From the NCBI GenBank assembly GCA_944372565.1, contig CALVZR010000139.1, positions 1-7,967 of the forward strand: 7,967 nt of DNA. The letters run 5' to 3'. The notes under the pieces are model-generated. The model was not told the origin of the DNA. It was given only the letters and a program-made list of their open reading frames with translations, and made no database searches. A program made the translations under genes and the position numbers. Of the stretch, positions 1 through 6,158 are shown piece after piece; positions within the stretch are counted from its first letter, which is position 1, and the number at the start of each line of letters is the position of its first letter. The DNA comes from an uncultured Clostridia bacterium (GTDB taxonomy: Bacteria > Bacillota > Clostridia > Christensenellales > Borkfalkiaceae).

Positions 1-1
1 C

Positions 2-1426
2 CTGTATGCGGACGCGCACGCCCCGAAAGGCGGGGAAAAGGCTACGTTTTACGAATGCTGCGCCCTCTGCGCCGCGGCGGCGGAAGAGGCGGAAACCTTT
101 TCCCGCCTGAAAGAGGCGCAGGCGCATTTCGCGCGGCTCTCGCTCTATGCGGAGGCCGCGGGCGCGGGGGAATTTCTGCGCGCCGTTTTGAGCGATACGT
201 CGCTCGAACTGCGCATCGCCGCCTCGCCCGACGGGGCGCGGCGGCTGCGCCGCGTGGAGCGCTTCGTGGCGGAGGCGGACGCCTCCGGCTGTACGGTGCG
301 GGAATTTTTGCAGCGGATCGAGCGTTCGGACGGCGGCGTGGAACTGAGCGAGGCGGCGGGGGAGGATTCGGTGAAGATCGTCACCATCCACGCCTCCAAG
401 GGGCTGGAATACCCCGTGGTGTTCGTCGCGGGGCTGGACGGGAAGTTCAATTTTTCCGATTCCGCGGCGCGCATCGTGAAAAAGCGGGAATACGGGTTCG
501 CCGTGCCGTATTACGACGATGAAACCAAAACCGTTTCGGATACAATTTTCCGCAAATTCCTCAAACGCGAAGTGAAAAAGGACACCGTGCGCGAGGAGCT
601 CCGCCTGTTTTACGTGGCGCTCACGCGGGCGAAATATTCCCTGCACCTCGTGGGCGTGAATACCGTTTTCGGCGGCGAGAAGGTGGAAAACGCGGGCAAA
701 TACGCCCATTTTCTGCCCGTCGGGCTCCCCGTGAACGCGCGGGGCGCGGGCGAAAACGGGAAACGTGCGGAAACCGGGCGGATCATCGTGGAGGAAAAGG
801 ACGACGAACTTTGCGCGATGATCGGCAAAAACCTCGCGTTTTGCTATCCGTACGCCGCCGATACCAGACTCCGCCTGAAAACCTCGGTTACCGCCGCGGC
901 GGCGCGTTTTGAAGAGGATGATTACAATTATCTCGATTTCGGCGAGGAAACCAACATAGAGCGCGGCATCGCCATGCATAAATTTATGGAACATCTCGAT
1001 TTCGGCGCGAAGGACGCGGCGGCGGAGATTGCGCGGATGAAGAAGGAAGGGCTGCTCGCGGAAGAGGACGTTTCCCTCCTCGATACGGGCGCGCTGCAAA
1101 GGCTGCTCGATAGCGGAGTGTTCGCCATGCTCGACGGCTATGAACTTTACCGCGAACAGTGGTTTATGGCAAACGTGCCCGCCTCCCTTGCCGGGCTGGA
1201 AGGGAGCGAGATCGCGTTGCAGGGCATCATCGACCTCTTGTGCGTGAAGGGGGAAGAGGCGGTTATCGTGGATTACAAATATTCTTCCAAAGACGCCGAT
1301 TCCCTCGCGCGGACCTACCGCGGGCAGCTCGCGCTCTACCGCTATGCCGCCGAAAAGACGCTCGGGCTCCGCGTGCGCGCGTGCTATCTCGTCAGCCTGG
1401 CGGAGGCGAAAATCATCGCGCTCTGA
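2..1426 (+). CDS. addA: AddA, helicase/nuclease subunit A (5'-truncated, C-terminal 474 residues)
   Basis: AddA is the motor-plus-nuclease subunit of AddAB, which processes double-strand DNA ends for recombinational repair. The frame is open from base 2 with no start, so the gene begins outside the window; AddA is usually about 1,200 residues. Numbered from base 2, residues 124-145 hold a UvrD/Rep helicase motif (TIHASKGLEYPVVF) and 198-211 hold motif VI (EELRLFYVALTRAK), which contacts ATP. The nuclease domain follows with all its signature residues: the GIAMHKF histidine (326), Asp411 in GIIDLL, Asp424 and Lys426 in VDYKYS, and Gln442/Tyr446 in QLALY. Nuclease activity therefore looks intact. 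The iron-sulfur cysteines of this complex lie in AddB, so their absence here is expected. AddB would be expected just upstream but is not visible. The 131-base gap to the next gene has no clear terminator, so co-transcription is possible. Family assignment is secure; AddA rather than RecB is inferred from the firmicute context. Confidence 0.93.
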   Translation: MYADAHAPKGGEKATFYECCALCAAAAEEAETFSRLKEAQAHFARLSLYAEAAGAGEFLRAVLSDTSLELRIAASPDGARRLRRVERFVAEADASGCTVREFLQRIERSDGGVELSEAAGEDSVKIVTIHASKGLEYPVVFVAGLDGKFNFSDSAARIVKKREYGFAVPYYDDETKTVSDTIFRKFLKREVKKDTVREELRLFYVALTRAKYSLHLVGVNTVFGGEKVENAGKYAHFLPVGLPVNARGAGENGKRAETGRIIVEEKDDELCAMIGKNLAFCYPYAADTRLRLKTSVTAAAARFEEDDYNYLDFGEETNIERGIAMHKFMEHLDFGAKDAAAEIARMKKEGLLAEEDVSLLDTGALQRLLDSGVFAMLDGYELYREQWFMANVPASLAGLEGSEIALQGIIDLLCVKGEEAVIVDYKYSSKDADSLARTYRGQLALYRYAAEKTLGLRVRACYLVSLAEAKIIAL

Positions 1427-1557
1427 TCTTTTTTTGCAAAAATTTTCCCGCAGGAAGGGTAATTCGACGTTTTTTGCCGAAAAATCGGAAAATCAGGCAA
1501 AATCCGCCCCCGAAAACGTGCGAAAATTGCGGTAAACGTTTTATTCGAGGTGGAGTT

Positions 1558-2163
1558 ATGTTCGATTCCTTTACGGATGGTTTTTCCCTGTTCGCCGCAC
1601 GGTGCTACGCGGGGGCGGCGATCGCGGCGAACGCCCTCATCGTGGGGCTGTTCGCGCTCTTTCTGTTCTTAAAAAACAAGCGGCCGTATTTCTTTTTGGG
1701 CGGCGCGGTTACGGCGATGGAATGCGCCGTGCTCTTCGGCGCGGGCAAGGAAAGCGCCGCCGTGCTCTTTACCGCGCTTTCCCTTTCCGCCGTGTGCCTT
1801 TTTTCGGCGGTTTTGCGTATGCAGCGGAGCGCCGACGGCAAAAGAGAAGAGGCGAAAGCCCGCGAATACGTGCGCACGCTCGAAAGCAAGTTAAAAGCGC
1901 CCGTGCGGACAGAACGCGCCGAAAGCGCCCTCTCCGCGCCGCAGTTTTCCTCCGACGCGGACGTGAAAAAGAGCCTTTCTCTTTCCCACGCGCGCAGCGT
2001 GATCGAGCGGCTGCATTTTTTCGACCTGTCCGCGTCGGATAAAAACAAGTTGAACGAACTGGAATTTTCCCTCTCCGCTATGGAAAAGGACGAAGTGCCC
2101 CTTTCCGCGGTGAACGAAAAACTCTCCTCGCTCATCCGCATGCTGGCAAAATACGGCGCGTAA
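1558..2163 (+). CDS. Unrecognised three-segment membrane protein with a helical cytoplasmic tail
   Basis: I do not recognise this 201-residue protein. The ATG at 1558 is chosen because a strong ribosome binding site (GAGGTGGAG, 1547-1555) sits just before it; the frame is open further upstream but there overlaps addA. Hydrophobic segments fall at about residues 18-38, 43-62 and 66-87. The first ends in KNKR and the third in RMQR, suggesting a cytoplasmic tail. Residues 90-130 are charged, helical and then Ser/Ala-rich. Residues 133-201 look like a compact helical domain containing HARSVIERLHFFDLSASDKN and a final helix SSLIRMLAKYG. No catalytic motif, lipobox or metal-binding cluster is visible. 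It lies between addA and a convergent spoIIE and ends 11 bases before a strong terminator, so it is last in its transcript. Start, reading frame and terminator support a real gene; function is unknown. Confidence 0.8.
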   Translation: MFDSFTDGFSLFAARCYAGAAIAANALIVGLFALFLFLKNKRPYFFLGGAVTAMECAVLFGAGKESAAVLFTALSLSAVCLFSAVLRMQRSADGKREEAKAREYVRTLESKLKAPVRTERAESALSAPQFSSDADVKKSLSLSHARSVIERLHFFDLSASDKNKLNELEFSLSAMEKDEVPLSAVNEKLSSLIRMLAKYGA

Positions 2164-2174
2164 ACGCAAAAACC

Positions 2175-2217
2175 GCCCCTCGGAAAGCAAAATGCTTTCC
2201 GAGGGGCTTGTTTTTTT
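2175..2217 (+). terminator. Rho-independent terminator between converging genes
   Basis: A perfect 14-base-pair stem (2175-2188 with 2194-2207, beginning GCCCCTCGG) encloses the loop AAAAT and is followed by TTGTTTTTTT at 2208-2217. It ends transcription of the 201-residue membrane protein. Read on the minus strand, the same stem is followed by GGTTTTTGCG, so it may also end the spoIIE transcript about 25 bases after that gene's original stop. Confidence 0.93.
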
Positions 2218-2230
2218 AAGTCCGTTTCGT

Positions 2231-2314
2231 TTAAGCGGGCTTTTTTTCAAATACCCGCACGGCGAGGCAGGTCATATCGTCCGCCTTGCGCCCGCCCGAA
2301 ATGCGCAGCGCTTA
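2231..2314 (-). pseudogene. spoIIE: Detached C-terminus of SpoIIE (26 codons after an in-frame stop)
   Basis: Directly after the TAA at 2312-2314, the spoIIE frame stays open for 26 codons to a second TAA at 2231-2233. The encoded residues are ALRI, then SGGRKADDMTCLAVRVF, then EKKPA. This matches the normal end of SpoIIE and related PP2C phosphatases, where the DDMT motif supplies a metal-ligand aspartate and the following strand completes the beta-sandwich. No separate start codon with a ribosome binding site is present, so this is the tail of the same gene. The TAA replaces one residue; a single-base change from GAA, CAA or AAA would be enough. It is unlikely to be translated unless the stop is read through. 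Confidence 0.85.
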
Positions 2315-4519
2315 GCCGAGCACGCCGTCCGCGAGTGTCTGCGGGTTTTTGGCGGGCTGTTTCTGCAGAAAATCGATGAGGGAAGAGGACGTGCCGAAGG
2401 CGTCGCTCACGCCGTCGGTCACGAAGAGCAGCACGTCGCCGCCGCTGAGCGTGTCGCTGGTGATGCTGGGCGCGAGGTCGTCCAGTATGCCCATGGGCAG
2501 GGAGGAACCCTCCACGATCTTGATGCCGTCCTGCGTTAAAATAAAGCCGTAGGGCGCGCCGAATTTGATGAAGTCCGCCGCGAGGGTGTTAAGGTCGAAC
2601 ACGCACACGTCGAGCGCGGCGAAACTGTCCTCGGTGTTCACGGCGAGCAGTTTGTTCACGGTGTTCATGATGAGCGGACTGCTCATTCCCGCCTTGTAAA
2701 AACTTTCGATGAGAGAAAGCGAGGCGTCCGAAATGCTTTCGGCATACGCGCCGCTCCCCATACCGTCGGAGAGCGCCACCAGAAATTTATCCCCTTCCAG
2801 CCGCTGCACGCAGTGCGTGTCGCCGCACTTCGCGCTGCCGTCTTTGTTCACGGAGGCGATGCCGAACACCGCGTCGTAGCGGGAATTGCGCGAAAGCATA
2901 ACGTAAATTTTATCCTCCTGCACGAACGCGCGTTCGGCGATGCGCATGGGCGCGGCGAGGCAGGCGCTCACGATGCGTTCGAGCTTGGAAACGGCAAGTT
3001 CCTCCCCGCACAGGATCAGGCTGACGTTCACGTTTTCGCCCTCCCCGTAGATGAGCACTTCGTCCGCGATCACGCCGCCGCGTTTGAGGGCGGCGGAAAG
3101 GCTGCGTTCGAGGTTGTTTCTGTATTTGAGCGTCTGTCCCGTTTCAAACGCAAGCCCCTTTAAGATCTCCGCAATGCCCAGCGCCTGCCCCGCGATGAGG
3201 CGGCGGCTCTTGTCGTAATTCATCTCGTCCACGAGGTGCGTGCGGTATTCGGCGAGCATCTTGTTCACGCAGAAGATCATATTGTTCGCGCGGATGCAGT
3301 TGTCGGCGATCTCCTTCGGCACGTCGATGAAGGAAACCTTCCCCTTCGCCATTCCGATGCCGAGCAGTTTTTCGAGGGCGAGGGAAGAGGGCACTTTCTT
3401 GGCTTTGCAGCGGGCGCGGTTGTCGCATTCCGCGCACACCGAAGAGGCGATCTCGGTAAGCAGGTGCTTTTTCGCCGCTTCCTCGCCCGGGCCTTCGCGT
3501 TTGAGGTCGGTGAGCACTTTGCCGATTTCGAGGAACACGCCCGAAAGTTCGTACAGCCTGTTGGAGAGGATGGAGCGGTTTCGGTTGACGGTTTCGCGGA
3601 GAAGCTGTTTTTCGCGGAAGAGGTAGAGCTTTTCTTTGAGCTGCGCCAGAAATTTCGCGGGGATCAGGCAGAACAGGAGGGCGCCGCCGATGGAAAAGAG
3701 CGCGTCCGCCACGCCGTAGGGCGCCACGTGAAACAAACTCATCGCCGCAAAATCGGCGAGCGGCACGGCGACTGCCGGAAGATAGCGCGAAATTTTGCAA
3801 ACCGAAAGCGCGGCGAGCGCGTAGAACACATACAGGCCTATGTAGGAAAGGTCCCCGTAAAACACGGCGGCGGAAACGCCGAATACCGCCGCCGCCACCG
3901 CGGAAACGCCCACGGCGTAGATATACGTGACGGCGAGGATCAAAAATACGGAAACGATTTTCCACACGCCGGGATGCAGCAGGTTGCACACGCCCGCGCC
4001 CGCCAGCGCGGCGCACACTGCCGCAGCGGCGATCTCTTCGAAATCGCTCTTGTATTTGAGGCGCTTTACGAGGGCGCACCGCAGCGCGGGGATACATACG
4101 GCGGTGAGGGCGGCGGTGAGCACGCCGGTTGCGATCTTCACGTATAGTCCCGCGTCCGCCATCAGGTAATAGGGGATGAGCGCGGCGGAAACGTAGAGGA
4201 GAAGTTCGGCTTTCGGCCGGGTTTTCATACCGCGGTAGATGAGAAAGACCGCCGCCAAAAACGCCCCGCCGATCGCCGCCGGCGCGAAGAGGCCGGTCAT
4301 TCCCGCGGCGAGGAAGGAAAGCAGGAACAGCCCCGCCGTAACGAGGGGCGAAAAGCCCATATAGAGGAGGGCGGCGAACGCCGGGAACTGCAGAGGCAGC
4401 GGCGTGAAGGACGCGCCCGCGAAGAGCGTCATCAGGGCGAACGCCGCGGCGTATTTGACCGCGGCGCGCACGTCGAATTTCTTAAACAAACGTCCGATAC
4501 GGTATTGTGTTTTCATCAT
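2312..4519 (-). CDS. spoIIE: SpoIIE, stage II sporulation serine phosphatase, ended early by an in-frame TAA
   Basis: SpoIIE is the membrane PP2C-type phosphatase that dephosphorylates SpoIIAA to activate sigma-F in the forespore; it also acts at the polar septum. The 735-residue frame has about ten hydrophobic segments in residues 20-290, a central domain with Cys362, Cys365 and Cys371 (CAECDNRARC), and the phosphatase domain from about 550. The latter shows SDGMGSGAYAES (metal ligand Asp585), GAPYGFI, LPMGILDD and VTDGVSDAF (Asp702). Translation then stops at 2312-2314, before the DDMT motif that should complete the metal site. With the following 26 codons restored the protein would be 762 codon positions long, near the usual size (about 800). 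The start is the first ATG of an ATG-ATG pair; an in-frame TAA lies 18 codons upstream with no ATG, GTG or TTG between. No clear Shine-Dalgarno sequence precedes it. No other frameshift or stop is visible. Identity is certain; activity of the truncated form is doubtful. Confidence 0.95.
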   Translation of the reverse strand: MMKTQYRIGRLFKKFDVRAAVKYAAAFALMTLFAGASFTPLPLQFPAFAALLYMGFSPLVTAGLFLLSFLAAGMTGLFAPAAIGGAFLAAVFLIYRGMKTRPKAELLLYVSAALIPYYLMADAGLYVKIATGVLTAALTAVCIPALRCALVKRLKYKSDFEEIAAAAVCAALAGAGVCNLLHPGVWKIVSVFLILAVTYIYAVGVSAVAAAVFGVSAAVFYGDLSYIGLYVFYALAALSVCKISRYLPAVAVPLADFAAMSLFHVAPYGVADALFSIGGALLFCLIPAKFLAQLKEKLYLFREKQLLRETVNRNRSILSNRLYELSGVFLEIGKVLTDLKREGPGEEAAKKHLLTEIASSVCAECDNRARCKAKKVPSSLALEKLLGIGMAKGKVSFIDVPKEIADNCIRANNMIFCVNKMLAEYRTHLVDEMNYDKSRRLIAGQALGIAEILKGLAFETGQTLKYRNNLERSLSAALKRGGVIADEVLIYGEGENVNVSLILCGEELAVSKLERIVSACLAAPMRIAERAFVQEDKIYVMLSRNSRYDAVFGIASVNKDGSAKCGDTHCVQRLEGDKFLVALSDGMGSGAYAESISDASLSLIESFYKAGMSSPLIMNTVNKLLAVNTEDSFAALDVCVFDLNTLAADFIKFGAPYGFILTQDGIKIVEGSSLPMGILDDLAPSITSDTLSGGDVLLFVTDGVSDAFGTSSSLIDFLQKQPAKNPQTLADGVLG

Positions 4520-4639
4520 GCGAACATCATAACAAAACGCGCGCGGGGAAAATCGGGGGATTTTGCCGTTTTATGGGGAATGTTGACATCGATAAATTTT
4601 TTTTATGGCAAGTATCACGAAATATTTTACCGAAAGTTG

Positions 4640-4668
4640 AGGACAAAACGCGAAAATTATAGTACAAT
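4640..4668 (+). promoter_or_regulatory. Candidate promoter for ddh, overlapping the divergent one
   Basis: AGGACA (4640-4645) and TACAAT (4663-4668) are separated by 17 bases and point toward ddh, with a start near 4675. An overlapping TTGAGG (4637-4642) and TATAGT (4658-4663) are alternatives with poorer spacing. A perfect TTGACA at 4583-4588 lacks a good -10 partner. The elements interleave with the minus-strand TATAAT, so the two genes could compete for polymerase. Confidence 0.4.
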
Positions 4669-4685
4669 AAAGAAAAACGCATCAA
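4656..4685 (-). promoter_or_regulatory. Candidate promoter for spoIIE
   Basis: On the minus strand TTGATG (4680-4685) is followed after 18 bases by a perfect TATAAT (4656-4661). It would start transcription about 130 bases before the spoIIE ATG. A TGTTGACA site (4581-4588) between them reads TGTCAAC on the minus strand, a 5-of-7 match to the Spo0A box TGTCGAA. Spo0A control is known for spoIIE in Bacillus, but this site is too weak to rely on. Confidence 0.4.
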
Positions 4686-4701
4686 AGGAGATGGAAAAGA
4701 T

Positions 4702-5673
4702 ATGATAAAAGTCGGGATCATCGGTTACGGGAACCTCGGCAAAGGCGTGGAAAAGGCGGTGAACGCCGCGGCGGATATGGAGCTTGTCGGCGTGTTCACG
4801 CGGCGCAGCCCCGAAAAGACGAAAACCGTTTCGGGCGCGAAGGTCTATTCCGTAAACGATCTGGAAAAGTTCGCGGGGAAAGCGGACGTGATGGTGCTCT
4901 GCGGCGGCTCGGCGACCGATCTGCCCGAGCAGACGGCGAAATACGCCGCCCTCTTCAACGTGGTGGACAGTTTCGATACGCACGCCAATATCCCCGAACA
5001 CCTCGCCGCGGTGGACGCCGCCGCCAAAAAGGGCGGGCACGTGGGGGCGATCAGCGTGGGCTGGGATCCCGGCCTGTTCTCGCTCGCGCGTATGATCTTC
5101 GGCGCGGTTCTGCCCGAGGGGAAGGATTATACTTTCTGGGGCAGGGGCGTTTCGCAGGGGCACAGCGACGCCATCCGCCGCGTGAAGGGCGTGAAGGACG
5201 CGCGGCAGTACACCGTTCCCGTGCAGAAGGCGGTGGACGCGGTGCGTTCGGGGGCGATGCCCGAACTTTCCACGCGCGAGAAACACACCCGCGAGTGCTA
5301 CGTCGTGCTCGAAGAGGGCGCGGACGCGGCCGCGGTGGAGCGCGAGATCAAGGAAATGCCCAATTATTTTGCCGATTATGAAACGACGGTGCATTTTATT
5401 TCCGAAGAGGAACTGAAAGAAAAGCACGCGGGGCTGCCGCACGGCGGGTTCGTGCTGCGGAGCGGCAAGACGGGGGAGAACAGCCACCTTCTGGAATTTT
5501 CGCTCAAACTCGATTCCAACCCCGAATTTACGGGCAGCGTGCTCACGGCGTACGCGCGTGCGGCGGCGCGGCTTGCGGCGGAGGGGAAGAGCGGCGCGAT
5601 GACGGTGTTCGACATCGCCCCCAAATACCTTTCGGAAAAAGATTCCGCCTTCCTTTCGGCGCATTTGCTGTAA
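4702..5673 (+). CDS. ddh: meso-Diaminopimelate D-dehydrogenase
   Basis: Ddh catalyses NADPH-dependent reductive amination of L-2-amino-6-oxopimelate (tetrahydrodipicolinate) with ammonia to meso-diaminopimelate, the one-step branch to peptidoglycan cross-linking and lysine. The 323 residues match the family's usual length of about 325. A Rossmann motif GIIGYGNLG occupies residues 5-13, followed by FTRRSPEK (32-39), typical of NADP binding. Substrate-pocket residues known from Corynebacterium and Ureibacillus enzymes have counterparts at about Asp92 (DSFDTHANIPEH), Asp122 (SVGWDPG), Trp146 (FWGRGVSQGHSDA), Thr171, Arg197, His247 and Asn273, so the enzyme looks intact. These correspondences are from memory of the family, with a small numbering offset. 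The start ATG at 4702 follows AAAGGAG (4684-4690) at a long 11-base spacing. The gene is divergent from spoIIE and stands alone, not among dap genes. No terminator follows; the rnpB promoter begins seven bases after the stop. Confidence 0.95.
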   Translation: MIKVGIIGYGNLGKGVEKAVNAAADMELVGVFTRRSPEKTKTVSGAKVYSVNDLEKFAGKADVMVLCGGSATDLPEQTAKYAALFNVVDSFDTHANIPEHLAAVDAAAKKGGHVGAISVGWDPGLFSLARMIFGAVLPEGKDYTFWGRGVSQGHSDAIRRVKGVKDARQYTVPVQKAVDAVRSGAMPELSTREKHTRECYVVLEEGADAAAVEREIKEMPNYFADYETTVHFISEEELKEKHAGLPHGGFVLRSGKTGENSHLLEFSLKLDSNPEFTGSVLTAYARAAARLAAEGKSGAMTVFDIAPKYLSEKDSAFLSAHLL

Positions 5674-5679
5674 AAAGAC

Positions 5680-5708
5680 TTTACAAAATCTTAAAAACAG
5701 GGTAAAAT
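5680..5708 (+). promoter_or_regulatory. Promoter of the RNase P RNA gene
   Basis: TTTACA (5680-5685) and TAAAAT (5703-5708) are separated by exactly 17 bases. The predicted start, seven bases after the -10 element, is base 5715, which is also the first base of the P1 helix of the RNA. The agreement between promoter geometry and RNA end makes this a strong call. Confidence 0.8.
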
Positions 5709-5714
5709 AAAATC

Positions 5715-6054
5715 CCGAGTCGGTTATACGGTCGCGGCGGCGGAAACGCCGATGAGGAAAGTCCGAGCATCATAGAGCAGGGCGCAGGAGAAATCCCTGT
5801 GGAGGCGACTTCAAGGAAAGTGCAACAGAAATAAACCGCAAACTTTTGTTTGCAAGGGTGGAAAGGCGAGGTAAGAGCTCACCGTTTCTCCGGCGACGGA
5901 GAAAGCCATGTAAACCCCGTCCGATGCAAGATTGGGAAACTGCCTATAAGGCTGCTCGCTTGGCAGTTTCGTTTATATCGCTCGATCCCGCGGGTAACCG
6001 CGGGGCTAGATAAATGACCGTACACGACAGAACTCGGCTTACAGACCGACTCGG
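5715..6054 (+). ncRNA. rnpB: RNase P RNA, bacterial type A
   Basis: This is the catalytic RNA of ribonuclease P, which cuts the 5' leader from precursor tRNAs. The ends form P1: CCGAGTCGGT (5715-5724) pairs perfectly with ACCGACTCGG (6045-6054). P3 is a small hairpin CGGCG-GAAA-CGCCG (5738-5751). The universal core is present: GAGGAAAGTCCGAGC (5754-5768) and ACAGAACTCGGCTTAC (6027-6042), where CCGAG (5763-5767) pairs with CTCGG (6033-6037) as P4. GGTAAGAGCTCACC lies at 5871-5884. P18 is CCCGCGG-GTAA-CCGCGGG (5987-6004) with a GNRA loop. The 3' stretch CTAGATAAATGACCGTACAC closely resembles Escherichia coli RNase P RNA, supporting type A rather than the Bacillus type B. The hairpin GAAACTGCC/GGCAGTTTC (about 5936-5970) fits P16. 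The GGU motif expected next to it in L15 is not evident. The length, about 340 bases, is normal for a compact type A RNA. Confidence 0.96.
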
Positions 6055-6069
6055 AACTTTGAAAACCGT

Positions 6070-6102
6070 GCCGCCCGCGCAATTTTGCGCGGGCGGCTTT
6101 TT
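6070..6102 (+). terminator. Rho-independent terminator of rnpB
   Basis: GCCGCCCGCGC (6070-6080) pairs over 11 bases with GCGCGGGCGGC (6087-6097) around the loop AATTTT, and is followed by TTTTT (6098-6102). It lies 15 bases after the 3' end of P1, so the primary transcript would need 3' trimming. Confidence 0.93.
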
Positions 6103-6111
6103 GTCAAACGA

Positions 6112-6139
6112 TTGACTTTTTCCCCCGATATAGTATAAT
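6112..6139 (+). promoter_or_regulatory. Promoter of the flavin reductase-rubredoxin gene
   Basis: TTGACT (6112-6117) is followed after 16 bases by a perfect TATAAT (6134-6139). Transcription should start near 6146, giving a leader of only about 13 bases that begins with the ribosome binding site. Confidence 0.75.
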
Positions 6140-6145
6140 GAAAAG

Positions 6146-6152
6146 AAAGGAG
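6146..6152 (+). promoter_or_regulatory. Ribosome binding site that fixes the 6159 start
   Basis: AAAGGAG ends six bases before the ATG at 6159. The frame also has an earlier in-frame ATG at 6138, but that codon overlaps the -10 box (6134-6139) and would lie upstream of the transcript, so 6159 is the start. Confidence 0.85.
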
Positions 6153-6158
6153 TGCGGT

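Noticed and set aside
55..522. Long open frames overlapping addA, spoIIE, ddh and mnmG in other phases (for example 55-522 plus, 3236-4147 plus, 4657-5664 minus)
   Set aside because: They have Arg/Gly/Ala- or His-rich compositions typical of alternate frames of GC-rich genes, show no domain motifs, and lie inside well-supported genes.
1474..1503. TTGCCG-N18-CAAAAT as a promoter, and the TTTTGCC/GGCAAAA inverted repeat, in the gap between addA and the membrane protein gene
   Set aside because: The -35 and -10 matches are poor. The repeat has a 17-base loop and no T-tract, so it is neither a convincing promoter nor a terminator.
2312..2314. Selenocysteine or a reassigned genetic code as the explanation for the spoIIE stop
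   Set aside because: The codon is TAA, not TGA, and every other gene in the window ends properly at TAA or TGA without internal stops.
4549..4564. Small hairpin AAAATC-GGGG-GATTTT in the spoIIE leader
   Set aside because: It is a short AT-rich stem with no T-tract and no match to a known leader element; likely chance.
5879..6082. A 67-codon minus-strand open frame
   Set aside because: It lies almost wholly inside the RNase P RNA gene, antisense to it, and has no recognisable protein features.
6138..6158. Seven-codon N-terminal extension of the flavin reductase-rubredoxin gene from the ATG at 6138
   Set aside because: That ATG overlaps the -10 box TATAAT and would not be in the transcript; a good ribosome binding site precedes 6159.
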